This document shows, piece after piece, positions 1 through 8,201 of a DNA stretch of 10,886 bases (position 1 is its first letter; every line of letters starts with the position of its first letter). The DNA comes from Amoeboradix gromovi. Lineage: Eukaryota > Sanchytriomycota > Sanchytriomycetes > Sanchytriales > Sanchytriaceae. Made by a program: the position numbers and the translations under genes. The stretch covers positions 1 to 10,886 of the forward strand of contig JADGIF010000327.1 in NCBI GenBank assembly GCA_018985225.1. The letters run 5' to 3'. Under the pieces are notes generated by a model. That model was given only the letters and a program-made list of their open reading frames with translations, was not told the origin of the DNA and ran no database searches.

Positions 1-9
1 GATACCAAT

Positions 10-243
10 TCATAAATAATTTAGAATTTTCATGGCCGAACTGATCATAGGCACTATTTGATTTAATTTCTCAACGACTTTCTTTGAATTATCTGGATGT
101 AAAGACTGCTTCAATGTCATGGTAATAGTTTGACACGATGTCATTGTACTAACTTGACAAAATCGTTTACAAGCTCTTTGTACCTCAAAAGAACGTTCTG
201 GAGGACGTTTGCGCTTCATCAAAAAGTCAGTTAAGATAATCAT
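10..243 (-). CDS. hypothetical small protein, 77 aa
   Basis: I do not recognise this protein. The ORF runs from an ATG at 243 to a TGA at 12-10. A second ATG eight codons in would start at a basic run, MKRKRPPERSF, and could be the true start. The N-terminal half is basic with three Cys; the C-terminal half looks helical (KKVVEKLNQIVPMISSAMKIL). It is transcribed away from the Sel1-repeat gene, with about 200 bp between the two starts. The stop lies only 9 bases from the window edge, so a short 3' intron leading to further exons outside the window cannot be excluded. No AATAAA is visible in the few bases that remain. Confidence 0.4.
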   Translation of the reverse strand: MIILTDFLMKRKRPPERSFEVQRACKRFCQVSTMTSCQTITMTLKQSLHPDNSKKVVEKLNQIVPMISSAMKILNYL

Positions 244-439
244 TTTTATTTCTTAAGGCAGAACTTCAAAACAATGTTTGATTTTACTGAAACGCTCTCC
301 TAGTCTATAAATCATAGAGTATGTCCCATTTGTTCAAAGTTTACCAAGTTTTTCTAGAAAAGCTTCCTATTTATCTTTGGTAGCAATCGTATTAGCCAGT
401 ACTTTAAACAGGCCTTTTCTCTCTCTGAGGAGTGGCTTG

Positions 440-3184
440 ATGTCAACAAGATTCATTGAATCTGTAAAAAGTCTTACCGATTTGAAGAACAAAAGATGGG
501 CAGTCAAATTCCCTGAATGTAGTGAACGCGCTAAAAATGTAGCTTATTTGCATATGCAACTTTTAGTTAATGACGCGAGTCTTCTTTCTTCACTTGTTTT
601 GGATGTATCGGAAACCATAATCGTTCATAGCGGGGATGCTTTCCTAAAAGGTAGAAAGGAAAAGTATATCAGTGATGGCGTTCAGGATAGAATTAGCAGA
701 TTGCTAGACATCGCTATTCAAATGTTGTTTATTGGCGTCAACTTTGGCAACCAAATCTCTAAAAATGCGTCGTTGAGCTCCAAAAAATTTGAAGAAAAAG
801 TAGAAGATGTTGTTCGATTAGTCAGGGATGTTTTCATGTCACAAAGCCAGGAAGAATTTGAATCTAAGTGTAATGACATCCTTGCGCAGCTAAATGGTGT
901 CCGCACTCGTTTAAAACTATATCCATATATTTCAGCCAATGTAGATGTGGATCTAGTTCTTGCAAATCTTACAATAATGAGTAACGGGGGTAGAATGTTA
1001 CATGAGAACTGTATCAAAGTTAGTTCAAATACTAATGCTCGAGTTATTAAGCCTACTCTTAAAAGTTCCAATAACTCAAAGGAGTTCGCAAACGAAGATG
1101 AGGATGAAGGTGGTGTAGCCGTTGAAATAGTGGAAAGGCCGAAAACTAAGCTTGAAAAACGGCAAACTAAGCTTACTTCGGATTCTCCCCCACACCAGAG
1201 TAAGCACTCCGAGCCCCCACTACATCTTCAAAACAGACTTTCAGAATCTCCACCTCAACGTGAATCTTCAGTACATAAAGTTAAAAAGAGCACAATACCA
1301 GCTCGTGATGATTCTGTGAAACGAGTTGTCAAACCAGTTACTCCTGACAATGAGTATGACAGCAACGCCAACATCGAATCTCTTCAAAGCGCCCCTGGTC
1401 TATCCAAACCATCTAGCTCTTCGTTTAAAAAGGTTCCGACGTTAGAGAAATCCAAGTCAGCTACCCAAGACCCATTTGAACATCAAGATGAGAATATTGA
1501 GCAGCCAACTACTCCTGAAATTGAATACCATCCTGCAGAAACTCCATTGGCTAAAGAGGCGATAAGCCTTTACAAATCTAAATTGTACCAAGAAGCGAAG
1601 GAGCAGTTCTTGGTTCTAGCAAAAGAGAATAATCCTGTAGCGTTTTACTATATCGGCTTAATGACTTGGCATGGCCAGTGTGTGGAAAAATCAACAAAGA
1701 AAGCTGTACAATGGTTCGAGAGATCATTGGCTCTAAACTATGCGCCTGCAATGACTGCTCTGGCTGTCATTTATTTGGATGATAAAGATCTATTCGATGT
1801 AAAAAAAGGGTGCAAACTGATGTCAGATGCAGCGAACTTGAATGAGCCAGAAGCGCTTGCCAAAATGGGTTTCTTTAATCATGTTGGATTGTATTTTAAC
1901 CAAAACCTTAAGAGTGCAAACTCCTATTATCAGAAATTGAACAGCTTAGAATCAAGTGAAGAAGGCAATTCAAGTTTAATACACTGTGCTATCATGTACA
2001 TATATGGTCAAGGAGTCGAACGTGATTTTAAAACTGCCATGGAATTGCTCACTAAGTCTGCCGCCCAAAAGAATCCATTTGGGATGTCATTTTTAGGATA
2101 TATGTACGCCAATGGAATCGGAGTAGCTACTGATCTAGAAAAAAGTGCCAAATGGTACACTCGGTGTGCAAAGTATGGCGGAACGCCAGTTGAAACTATT
2201 CAAGCGCCTAGCAGTCCCAAGGCCCAGCATTCCGCACCAGTTCAGGCAAATCCACAGGCACCAATTTTAGTCCAAGCAGCTCAACAGCCAGCAGTTTCTG
2301 TGGAAGAATTATTTATTCTGGGAATTTCGTACTTAAAGGGCATCAACGTAGCATGTAGAGTTGAAAAGGGTATATTCTATTTGGAACAAGCAGTCTTGAA
2401 AGAGAGCCCTCAAGCACTTTTTGAACTGGGTAAATTCTATTCTGAGTCGCAGTCACATGGTAACCCAACTAAAGCTCATTCTTATTTAATGAAAGCGGCA
2501 CAGTTGGGCGTGATGGACGCTATGCCTTTGATATACCGGTCTCTGGACGTTAGAACTATAAATGCTAACAATATAGATCATTACATGCCTATACTAGTTG
2601 GAGCAGCTAATAACGGGAACACGGAAGTAATGAACTGGTTAGGACAGCTCTATGAGTCGGGCAAATTGAAACCTGCTAGTCCGCAAAAGGCATTGCAGTA
2701 TTATGAACTTTCGGCCATGAGAGGAAATGTTTTAGGCTGCTACAAAGCTGGATCTATGATACTAGAAAATACAGAAGAGAGTGAGAGTAGCACAATATTA
2801 AAAGCAATGAATTATTTGGAAAATTCGGCTAAAATGGACAATGTGAACTCTTTGGTGAGATTAGCGCAAATTTACCAGTTTGGTGAGTTTAATAACGTAA
2901 TGGATGAAGGCAGAGCATTCGATTACTACAAAAGAGCCGCTATGTTGGGAAGCGCCGAGGCCATGTGCAAGTGCGGAGTTATGTTGCATTACGGTCAAGG
3001 AATACCCCAAAACTACAAGCTGGCACACGATTATTACATTCAAGCTGCCGGATTTGGTAACCAGGAAGCAATGATAAATCTGCAGACCATTTATCAATAT
3101 GGACAGGGAGTTCAGAGAGATTCAAAAAGAGCAAATGAATGGGCAGTAAAGTCACTAGCAAGAAATGAGACGATGAAACCCTAA
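440..3184 (+). CDS. Sel1-repeat scaffold protein, 914 aa
   Basis: The product is an alpha-solenoid Sel1-like (TPR-related) repeat protein, a class that usually acts as a protein-interaction scaffold. Fungal examples include chitin-synthase activators and signalling adaptors. I see about 13 repeats from residue ~395 to ~905. They carry the usual pattern of Ala-rich helix, small-residue turn and G-x-G-V loop (YGQGVERD, ANGIGVATD, YGQGIPQN, YGQGVQRD). A Pro/Gln/Ala-rich linker at ~588-620 splits the array. Residues 1-190 are mostly helical and not assigned. Residues ~200-370 are polar and disordered, with several SP/TP sites. The C-terminus (NETMKP) has no CaaX box, so it is not a typical Chs4/Skt5. 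The start is the first in-frame ATG; the frame is open further upstream to 311, and a spliced start at 321 is possible (see findings). Confidence 0.88.
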   Translation: MSTRFIESVKSLTDLKNKRWAVKFPECSERAKNVAYLHMQLLVNDASLLSSLVLDVSETIIVHSGDAFLKGRKEKYISDGVQDRISRLLDIAIQMLFIGVNFGNQISKNASLSSKKFEEKVEDVVRLVRDVFMSQSQEEFESKCNDILAQLNGVRTRLKLYPYISANVDVDLVLANLTIMSNGGRMLHENCIKVSSNTNARVIKPTLKSSNNSKEFANEDEDEGGVAVEIVERPKTKLEKRQTKLTSDSPPHQSKHSEPPLHLQNRLSESPPQRESSVHKVKKSTIPARDDSVKRVVKPVTPDNEYDSNANIESLQSAPGLSKPSSSSFKKVPTLEKSKSATQDPFEHQDENIEQPTTPEIEYHPAETPLAKEAISLYKSKLYQEAKEQFLVLAKENNPVAFYYIGLMTWHGQCVEKSTKKAVQWFERSLALNYAPAMTALAVIYLDDKDLFDVKKGCKLMSDAANLNEPEALAKMGFFNHVGLYFNQNLKSANSYYQKLNSLESSEEGNSSLIHCAIMYIYGQGVERDFKTAMELLTKSAAQKNPFGMSFLGYMYANGIGVATDLEKSAKWYTRCAKYGGTPVETIQAPSSPKAQHSAPVQANPQAPILVQAAQQPAVSVEELFILGISYLKGINVACRVEKGIFYLEQAVLKESPQALFELGKFYSESQSHGNPTKAHSYLMKAAQLGVMDAMPLIYRSLDVRTINANNIDHYMPILVGAANNGNTEVMNWLGQLYESGKLKPASPQKALQYYELSAMRGNVLGCYKAGSMILENTEESESSTILKAMNYLENSAKMDNVNSLVRLAQIYQFGEFNNVMDEGRAFDYYKRAAMLGSAEAMCKCGVMLHYGQGIPQNYKLAHDYYIQAAGFGNQEAMINLQTIYQYGQGVQRDSKRANEWAVKSLARNETMKP

Positions 3185-3187
3185 TTG

Positions 3188-3193
3188 AATAAA
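3188..3193 (+). terminator. AATAAA poly(A) signal, Sel1 gene
   Basis: An exact AATAAA begins 3 nt after the TAA stop of the Sel1-repeat gene. This implies a very short 3' UTR, as at the other large genes here. Confidence 0.6.
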
Positions 3194-3424
3194 CGTAAAA
3201 TGATTAAACTATCAACATAAATTTTAGCATTCTTTGATAGGGTCATATGTAGCTTATTTTGCCCATTTACAACAATTCCTACGACAAGTGCACAAATTGT
3301 GATATTTCAGCACATGATTGCGACTGAAGGTGCCTGGAATACGATTTTGCGCCCATGACAGCCATTGAGAACGTTTCGTTGGATTTCATGTCACAGTTGC
3401 CATCTGCAAATCCTTGTGAAACGT

Positions 3425-4327
3425 ATGAATTTGAATTTACTAATTTCAATTTCTTACGGATGGGGATATAGTGCTCATTTCGCAATAGGGAATTTAACAA
3501 TGATGTTGTTGACTCCACCACTTCGAGAAAAAGTCACAAACTTGCTACTAAACGATACTAGCGATACCTCATTAGGTGGCTCATACGAAGGGTCCTTGGG
3601 CAGAGCTAGCACATGGGCCGACTATATTAAGAGTTTTAAAGAATTTCAATGGTCTAAATCAATTCATTACATTGATACTCATGATAATCCTCCTGACGTT
3701 TGTTCATATGCTGTAACAGATTGTGGAGATGGTCCTTATGGCTGTATTGTACGCGCAATACATCATTTCCATGATAGTTTGGGAAGAAATATTCCGGTCA
3801 CAAACACTGGACCCGCTACTGCATTGACAGCAGTGCAAGGACTCAAGTTCTTTGTACACTTAGTTCAGGACCTTCATCAGCCTTTACATGTTTGTGGCAA
3901 AGAAAGGGGTGGAAATCAAAGAAAAGTGAAATTTGGGCGTAAAACATCCAATCTGCATTCTGTGTGGGATAGTTTGATGGTCAATAAGAGAATCCAAGAT
4001 GACTTCAATAACAGAAGACAAGATTGGATTGACTCGTTACTTTTTAAAGCTCCAAAGCTAAGCCAAATTTGTGTTGAGGATTGTCAATTAGTATCCTGCG
4101 CAGATAACCCAGTGGAATGTGTGAAAAACTGGAGCACTTGGATCAATGCCTTAAACTGTAAAAGAATCTGGAAATTTGACGAACTTGCGTCGGAAGTCAG
4201 AGGGCAAACCAATTTTAACATTGATCTATCTGGTTCGTATTACAAAAAGAATATTGGGTTAATGGAAGATTTAATTATCGCTGCTGCTGCAAGATCTGCG
4301 GCATTGATTACTCAAAAACTCAAATAA
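3425..4327 (+). CDS. secreted S1/P1-type zinc nuclease, 300 aa
   Basis: This is a trinuclear-zinc, single-strand-preferring nuclease/3'-nucleotidase of the S1/P1 family, normally secreted or lumenal. All nine zinc ligands of P1 nuclease have counterparts: W13 and H18 (WGYSAH), D66 (WAD), H81 (IHYID), H145, D149 and H155 (VHLVQDLHQPLH), H178 and D182 (NLHSVWD). Cys residues in the DNPPDVC...DCGDGPYGC segment match the family's disulfide region. The enzyme's zinc-binding Trp must become the mature N-terminus, so the leader is cleaved just before W13. From the first ATG that leader is only 12 residues (MNLNLLISISYG), short for a signal peptide. The frame is open back to 3359 without another ATG, so an upstream exon may complete the leader. 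One substitution is A17, where P1 has Gly in WGxxGH. Downstream spacing is tight: AATAAA overlaps the stop. Confidence 0.9.
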   Translation: MNLNLLISISYGWGYSAHFAIGNLTMMLLTPPLREKVTNLLLNDTSDTSLGGSYEGSLGRASTWADYIKSFKEFQWSKSIHYIDTHDNPPDVCSYAVTDCGDGPYGCIVRAIHHFHDSLGRNIPVTNTGPATALTAVQGLKFFVHLVQDLHQPLHVCGKERGGNQRKVKFGRKTSNLHSVWDSLMVNKRIQDDFNNRRQDWIDSLLFKAPKLSQICVEDCQLVSCADNPVECVKNWSTWINALNCKRIWKFDELASEVRGQTNFNIDLSGSYYKKNIGLMEDLIIAAAARSAALITQKLK

Positions 4328-4328
4328 A
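4323..4328 (+). terminator. AATAAA overlapping nuclease stop codon
   Basis: The hexamer includes the TAA stop (4325-4327) of the S1/P1-type nuclease gene. Confidence 0.5.
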
Positions 4329-4490
4329 TTACTTTACTTAATGAATATGATGTAGTATCGCGTCTATCTGATATTCTTTCATACGAGGCTAGTTAAGAGA
4401 AGCCAGGTCAGAGAGTGTAGCAAGTAATCACATTTCACAGCTACATAGTGCGAGATCCTGTGCAATACACTTAATTAGTCTTTCTACTCG
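4328..4490. other. spacer downstream of nuclease and Fanzor relic
   Basis: No ORF or RNA gene is apparent. The stretch lies immediately 3' of the relic on the minus strand. In intact TnpB/Fanzor elements the guide RNA arises from the 3' end of the gene and its flank, so any surviving guide scaffold would fall here. I see no clear hairpin or terminal repeat. Confidence 0.3.
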
Positions 4491-4823
4491 TTAAAAGTCC
4501 TGATTTCCGAGAAAATGGAGAATTTCCACAGAGAAACTAGCAATGCTAGATGCTCCGTTACAGTGATTGCTCACACTTTCACTACCATGAGGCTGGATTG
4601 AATAAGGATATATACACTTGATGTATATGTTCCTTGCTGCCATATGGTCTCTATCTATCTCCAAATGACAATTTGTACATGTGTACGTTTCTAAGTTGGT
4701 TTTCTTTAGACTACCACACCTTGTACATGTCTGGCTAGTAAATTCTTCATTACATTCGATTATAGTCCTTCCTCTCTGTTTACACTTGAACCTCAGGCGT
4801 TCCTTGAATAAATTGTGCAGATA
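4491..4823 (-). pseudogene. Fanzor/TnpB-type nuclease, C-terminal relic
   Basis: This open stretch of 110 codons ends in TAA and reads as the C-terminal end of a TnpB/Fanzor RNA-guided nuclease (OrfB zinc-ribbon family). In order it has the basic helix before the ribbon (HNLFKERLRFKCKQRG), the strand and turn EEFTSQTCTRCG, a second knuckle TCTNC, and the last RuvC box DRDHMAARNI. The zinc knuckles are C33-x2-C36 and C49-x2-C52, counted from the first codon after the interrupting TGA. The Asp in DRD corresponds to the third RuvC catalytic acid. A TGA at 4826-4824 interrupts the frame where relatives often have Trp, and the preceding stretch in that frame is only 10 codons. I find no convincing RuvC-I or RuvC-II segment upstream, so most of the gene is missing or unrecognisable. 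Its host makes a eukaryotic Fanzor more likely than a bacterial TnpB. A gene with unusual introns is a less likely alternative. Confidence 0.72.
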
Positions 4824-5045
4824 TCACTGTGTAGGCATTGAAAGACATCTGATTGTTCATGTTTGAGTCAGTTTCTCAACGTCGATGAATGTATACTGTA
4901 CCTATTAGTTATTTCTTTAGAATTGACATATTCAGGATTACATCCATAAATTCCATTTACCATTTGCAAAAAGGAAGAATATCGAGTATTTAAGCTTTTA
5001 GAAAAGTCATGCAATTATATAGAAATGCATACCAATTCGCAATAA

Positions 5046-5364
5046 ATGATTCATTCAAGAAAACAATCGAGCTGCTTTTCTACTATCGGTAATGTGTGGT
5101 ATTGGGATTCCCATGAATTGTTATTGCAGGAACAAGTTTTGCTACTTCGGATTCTCAATCCTAAGAAAGACAACGAACGCGAAATAAGCAATGCATTCGT
5201 ATACTTTTATTTTTTTAAACATGCAAAAGTGGAATGATTTTAAGTTGAAGTATGAAAAACTAGGAATAAACATAAGAGGAAACGCTGAAAGCCCAATATA
5301 CACAAAAGTGGATTTAACTCGAATCGTAGATGGATTAAACAAGCCGTCACAATTTAAAATTTGA
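5046..5364 (+). CDS. possible two-exon small gene, 95 aa
   Basis: I do not recognise the product. A self-consistent model joins exon 5046-5198 (51 codons) to exon 5230-5364 (44 codons plus TGA) by removing a 31-nt intron at 5199-5229. That intron has donor GTATAC, a T-rich core and acceptor CAAAAG, and its phase is 0. Across the junction the protein is charged and soluble (DNEREISNAF joined to WNDFKLKYEKLGINIRG), unlike the flanking intergenic frames. A plus-strand AATAAA at 5385-5390 follows the stop by 20 nt, the habit of other genes here. Weak points are the short length, the lack of a family match and a rival first exon from ATG 5009 (MQLYRNAYQF...), whose best donor at 5089 leads into a different frame. 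The gene would converge on the ALADIN-like gene, with stops about 40 bp apart. Confidence 0.38.
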
Positions 5365-5384
5365 AGCTGACGTCGATTTCGTTA

Positions 5385-5390
5385 AATAAA
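5385..5390 (+). terminator. AATAAA for the small plus-strand gene
   Basis: The hexamer lies 20 nt beyond the TGA of the possible small gene and only 5 bp from the oppositely oriented signal of the ALADIN-like gene. Confidence 0.4.
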
Positions 5391-5395
5391 TCTAT

Positions 5396-5401
5396 TTTAT
5401 T
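5396..5401 (-). terminator. AATAAA poly(A) signal, ALADIN-like gene
   Basis: The minus-strand hexamer starts 2 nt after the TAA at 5406-5404. That stop is reached only when the 20-nt intron is removed, so this signal supports the spliced model. Confidence 0.6.
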
Positions 5402-5403
5402 AG

Positions 5404-6920
5404 TTATACTTGTAGCACAGAGTCTACTTTGTGAATAGTTAGATTGCAGTTCTCCCAAACTACTGCCAGTAATGGCAATTTGTCATTAATAAATTCCATA
5501 AAGCTAGGTCTTGCATACATTCTGTTGTAGTGCGCAGTAGTGGCATCTTGTGCATCATCTGGCATCTTTGGACCTGTTATAAATCCCCTATGTTAATAGC
5601 AAATTACAAGACTGAAGTGAACAGTTTCCCATTTTTATGATCAATGTTAAAAATGGCTATTTTAGTTCGCCCTTCTTTAGCACTTTGCTCCCTTTGTACA
5701 GATTTTGTTGGCGTTCTATATTGCTGAGTCTGGGACTGTGGGGTTGCAAAATTTCCAGTTTTTCTAGGAGTCCCTCTTCCAGGATATTTGCTCATACTGA
5801 CTGGGGTCTTTCTTGGAGTGCTAAAATCAAACAAAGGCGTTGACAATCTTCGGTCTACCGATGGCAATTGTACTATATCTAGTTCATCTTCGTTTTCTTC
5901 ATCATCTTCAGGCTCAAAAGACACTGCTATAAATTGGCCGTTTGGATCTATTTTACACTGCCGAATAGCACCACCTACATGAACACTTAAAGGTTCTATT
6001 TTGATAGCGGCTAATTCTAAAGGTGCCATTAATTCACAAGATTTTAACGATTTGTGAATTCGTCTTAATATCTGCAAATCACTGGAATGCTTGGTAGTAA
6101 AGAACAAAAAATTGGAGTTCGTATACCATTCTAGAGAGGTGATAGACGTTTGAAAACCCGACCATGTCTTTTGATCAAAAGTGTTGGTATCTATGAGAAT
6201 TAAAGAACCAGAAAAATCTCCTACTGCTAACAAGTAGTCATCTGGCGAATATTTTAATTGGCATGGTGCAGATCCACGATAGGATAAAATTGAATAGGAT
6301 TGTAAGTTAACGTCTAAAATAAATACATTACTACATCCATAGACCCCCATTGCCAAGTATCTTCCGTCATTGCTCCATGTCGCGCTAGTTATTTTACCTT
6401 TTATAGGCAACGGTAGAATTCTGTACCATGGCACCACCTTTGAAATTGCCTGAAAGTGCTCATCCGGTGAGTTATGTTTGTATTCAACACCCTTTTTAAA
6501 CAAAGCAATCCCAAATTCACCAATCGAAGAAAGAGAGTAGCCATCGCAAGGTCGCCAAAGAGACTTACACACTTTTCCAATTTGTGGGCATATGTATGGG
6601 TCAGTGAATCTCTGTGCTTGGATATCGAACGATAAAGTTTGATGCGGCCTTGAAATTGAAATTAACGGCAAAACTGGATGAATACTCAAATCCAGCAGAT
6701 CATGGCCATGGCAAGTGGGCCAATAATACCATCTGAAAATTCCACGAGTAATGAATGGGAACTTCATATCAATTTCTTTAACAATCAATGATTCATGCTC
6801 GGTTTTCAGTTTGTCTGATTTCAATGGCTGTTTATCAAACAACACTTGTTTGTTCTGTATTTCTTTATAATTTGAATGCAAGGTAGCCCAACTCAGTGGA
6901 CGAATACCAAATTCAATCAT
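5404..6920 (-). CDS. AAAS: ALADIN-like WD40 nucleoporin, 498 aa, two exons
   Basis: ALADIN is a peripheral WD40 beta-propeller of the nuclear pore. Exon 1 (6920-5608) and exon 2 (5587-5404) join across a 20-nt intron to give 498 residues, against about 546 in the human protein. Family-like segments include the first blade (DLSIHPVLPLISIS...LSFDI), the W-K/R-P turn of the next (KSLWRPCDG), ITSATWSNDGRYLAMG, CQLKYSPDDYLLAVGD and AIRQCKIDPNGQFIAVSF. Exon 2 supplies the usual C-terminal elements: GFITG, then a PSF segment and LPLLAVVW. Without splicing the frame stops at 5604, just before these. Residues 336-417 are an insertion in the last blade: an acidic run, then repeated TP sites (STPRK, GTPRK, RTPTK). 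The start is the first ATG, in a frame open to 6944. A longer spliced N-terminus cannot be excluded. ALADIN fits better than another WD40 protein because blade order and C-terminus both agree. Confidence 0.82.
5588..5607 (-). other. 20-nt spliceosomal intron in ALADIN-like gene
   Basis: On the minus strand the intron reads GTAATTTGCTATTAACATAG. It has a GTAAT donor, a branch-like TATTAAC close to the end, and a TAG acceptor. It contains an in-frame TAA, and its length is not a multiple of three. Removing it keeps Leu at the split codon (TT|G) and opens 60 further family-like codons. The next downstream AG (CAG|GTCC) would give the wrong frame. Confidence 0.8.
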
Positions 6921-7306
6921 TGCAAGGAGATATGGGACCCAATTTCAGAAATTGTCCCGACTCTAAGTAGGAGGACCTCCTGGAAAGATGTGTCAATCCC
7001 ATGTTGTGCCTTTGAGCCTTTTTTCAATATGAAAATGCACTGTGAATATCTCTTTCAAAATAGCTTGGCTGATTAGCACCTAGCATATGTTGCAACATTC
7101 AAACCGATAACCATCTTCATATTCTGTGTTAATGTTTGTAATGTCGTCTTGTTCACAGTAAATCCCCTCTTATTCCTGATAAACTTTCTTTTCTGATGAT
7201 ATGAAGATGTAGGCTACCTAGTGTGGTTTCTAGATGTTCCTTCTGCTTAGAAATGAGGACATTTTGTCAGAATGGGTCTCAATTACTAGAAGAATAAATT
7301 AATATT
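6921..7306. other. spacer between POLD3-like and ALADIN-like genes
   Basis: No confident gene. It should hold the end of the POLD3-like 3' UTR and the promoter of the ALADIN-like gene. The minus strand has short open stretches at 7213-7073 (basic, 46 codons) and at 7098-6916. The second is broken by a TGA at 7026 and includes an ATG at 7002. None joins the ALADIN frame by a plausible short intron, and I assign no function. Confidence 0.3.
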
Positions 7307-7312
7307 TTTATT
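7307..7312 (-). terminator. AATAAA overlapping POLD3-like stop codon
   Basis: On the minus strand the hexamer contains the TAA stop at 7310-7308. Confidence 0.5.
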
Positions 7313-8201
7313 TTTGCACCTTAAAGAATGCATTTAAACTTGTTTGTTTCTTTTTCACTGAGTCACTTGAAGTCGAATTAATAATCCTATTTATGGTTGA
7401 CTTAACAGGTTCTTGGGCCAGATCTGGTTCATCATCGGTTACCCAAACTTCTTTCACATATACTTTGCCATTTATAGTTTCCATTTTATCAATCTTTTTT
7501 CTCTTTTTTATGGAATCAGAGATAGGTTTGTTGTTGGTTGCGCCAAACACATCTGTTAAGTTTCTAGGAGTGTATATTAAATGTTCATGCTCTGGTAACT
7601 TTTCACAAGGCTCGTCATTTGCTGCCATTTCTTCATCTTTAAATTCGTCAACGTGCATATCATCTTCAGAGAACAAAACTTTGTTTTCTCTTTGGTTTTC
7701 ATCTTCTTCATCTGAAGAACTGATAACAAACGTGTTCTTTTGAATATCCTCAGTGATGATCATCTTTTCGGCTTCAGGTTCCTTTCTTCGTGTACTTGTA
7801 TCAGCTGTCTTTGTTTTTGCCTTTTTAGCAACAGGTTTTGAATAACTCTGCTTAGAGGTTCTCTTAGATTGACTTCTACGCTCTATCCTTTCCCTCATTG
7901 AGGGTCCGTTGTCTTCTACTTTAACTTCCAATTCAGGTAACGCTTCAACTACTTCTACTGCTTTGTTTTTTATTTTCAATTTAGAAGGCGCAGATGTGAA
8001 TTCAATCTCGTTGTTGAAATAACATCCCATCATATTTTTACTAATTCCTTTAGACAATGATATTGTCCATCCATTGTCTTTTTCGACTACTTCCATGCTT
8101 ACAACAAATGGTTTTATCTCAGCATGCATTAACGTAAGTGGATCCACATTTGGATATGCCCCAAAAAACACATTCTCTTGCTGGGCTAATTTAATTTCCA
8201 T
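7308..8201 (-). CDS. POLD3: DNA polymerase delta subunit 3 (POLD3/Cdc27-type), N-terminal exons unresolved
   Basis: This subunit tethers DNA polymerase delta to PCNA during lagging-strand synthesis and repair. The reading frame codes 297 residues. The C-terminus has the family's conserved end: GKVYVKEVWVTDDEP, matching the TxEEEVWE-acidic segment of Cdc27, then a PCNA-interacting box QTSLNAFF (residues 286-293) a few residues from the end. The middle is disordered and charged, with a basic nuclear-localisation-like run (KRTSKQSYSKPVAKKAKTK) and acidic CK2-type sites (SSSDEED). Residues ~5-30 (KLAQQENVFFGAYPNVDPL) resemble the last part of the N-terminal globular domain, so the winged-helix region (~100 residues) is missing from this frame. 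The ATG at 8201 is preceded two codons upstream by TGA and is probably internal. The true start should lie in exons between 8202 and about 8840. It sits downstream of CK2 alpha on the same strand. Confidence 0.75.
   Translation of the reverse strand: MEIKLAQQENVFFGAYPNVDPLTLMHAEIKPFVVSMEVVEKDNGWTISLSKGISKNMMGCYFNNEIEFTSAPSKLKIKNKAVEVVEALPELEVKVEDNGPSMRERIERRSQSKRTSKQSYSKPVAKKAKTKTADTSTRRKEPEAEKMIITEDIQKNTFVISSSDEEDENQRENKVLFSEDDMHVDEFKDEEMAANDEPCEKLPEHEHLIYTPRNLTDVFGATNNKPISDSIKKRKKIDKMETINGKVYVKEVWVTDDEPDLAQEPVKSTINRIINSTSSDSVKKKQTSLNAFFKVQK

Noticed and set aside
718-1071. Minus-strand ORF of 117 codons inside the Sel1 gene.
   Set aside because: Antisense shadow of a well-supported coding region; no domain seen.
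4801-4825. A 25-nt GT...AG intron that would join an ATG at 4860 to the Fanzor relic frame.
   Set aside because: It would remove the family-like residues just before the ribbon (YLHNLFK), and it still gives no RuvC-I/II domain.
4851-5014. Upstream minus-strand stretch (containing GIYGCNPEYV) considered as a Fanzor RuvC-I segment.
   Set aside because: It lacks the DPG core, is in another frame, and is far too close to the zinc ribbon for the family's spacing.
7393-7743. Plus-strand ORF of 116 codons opposite the POLD3-like gene.
   Set aside because: Ser/Phe-rich composition is the expected antisense of the acidic and Lys-rich disordered region.
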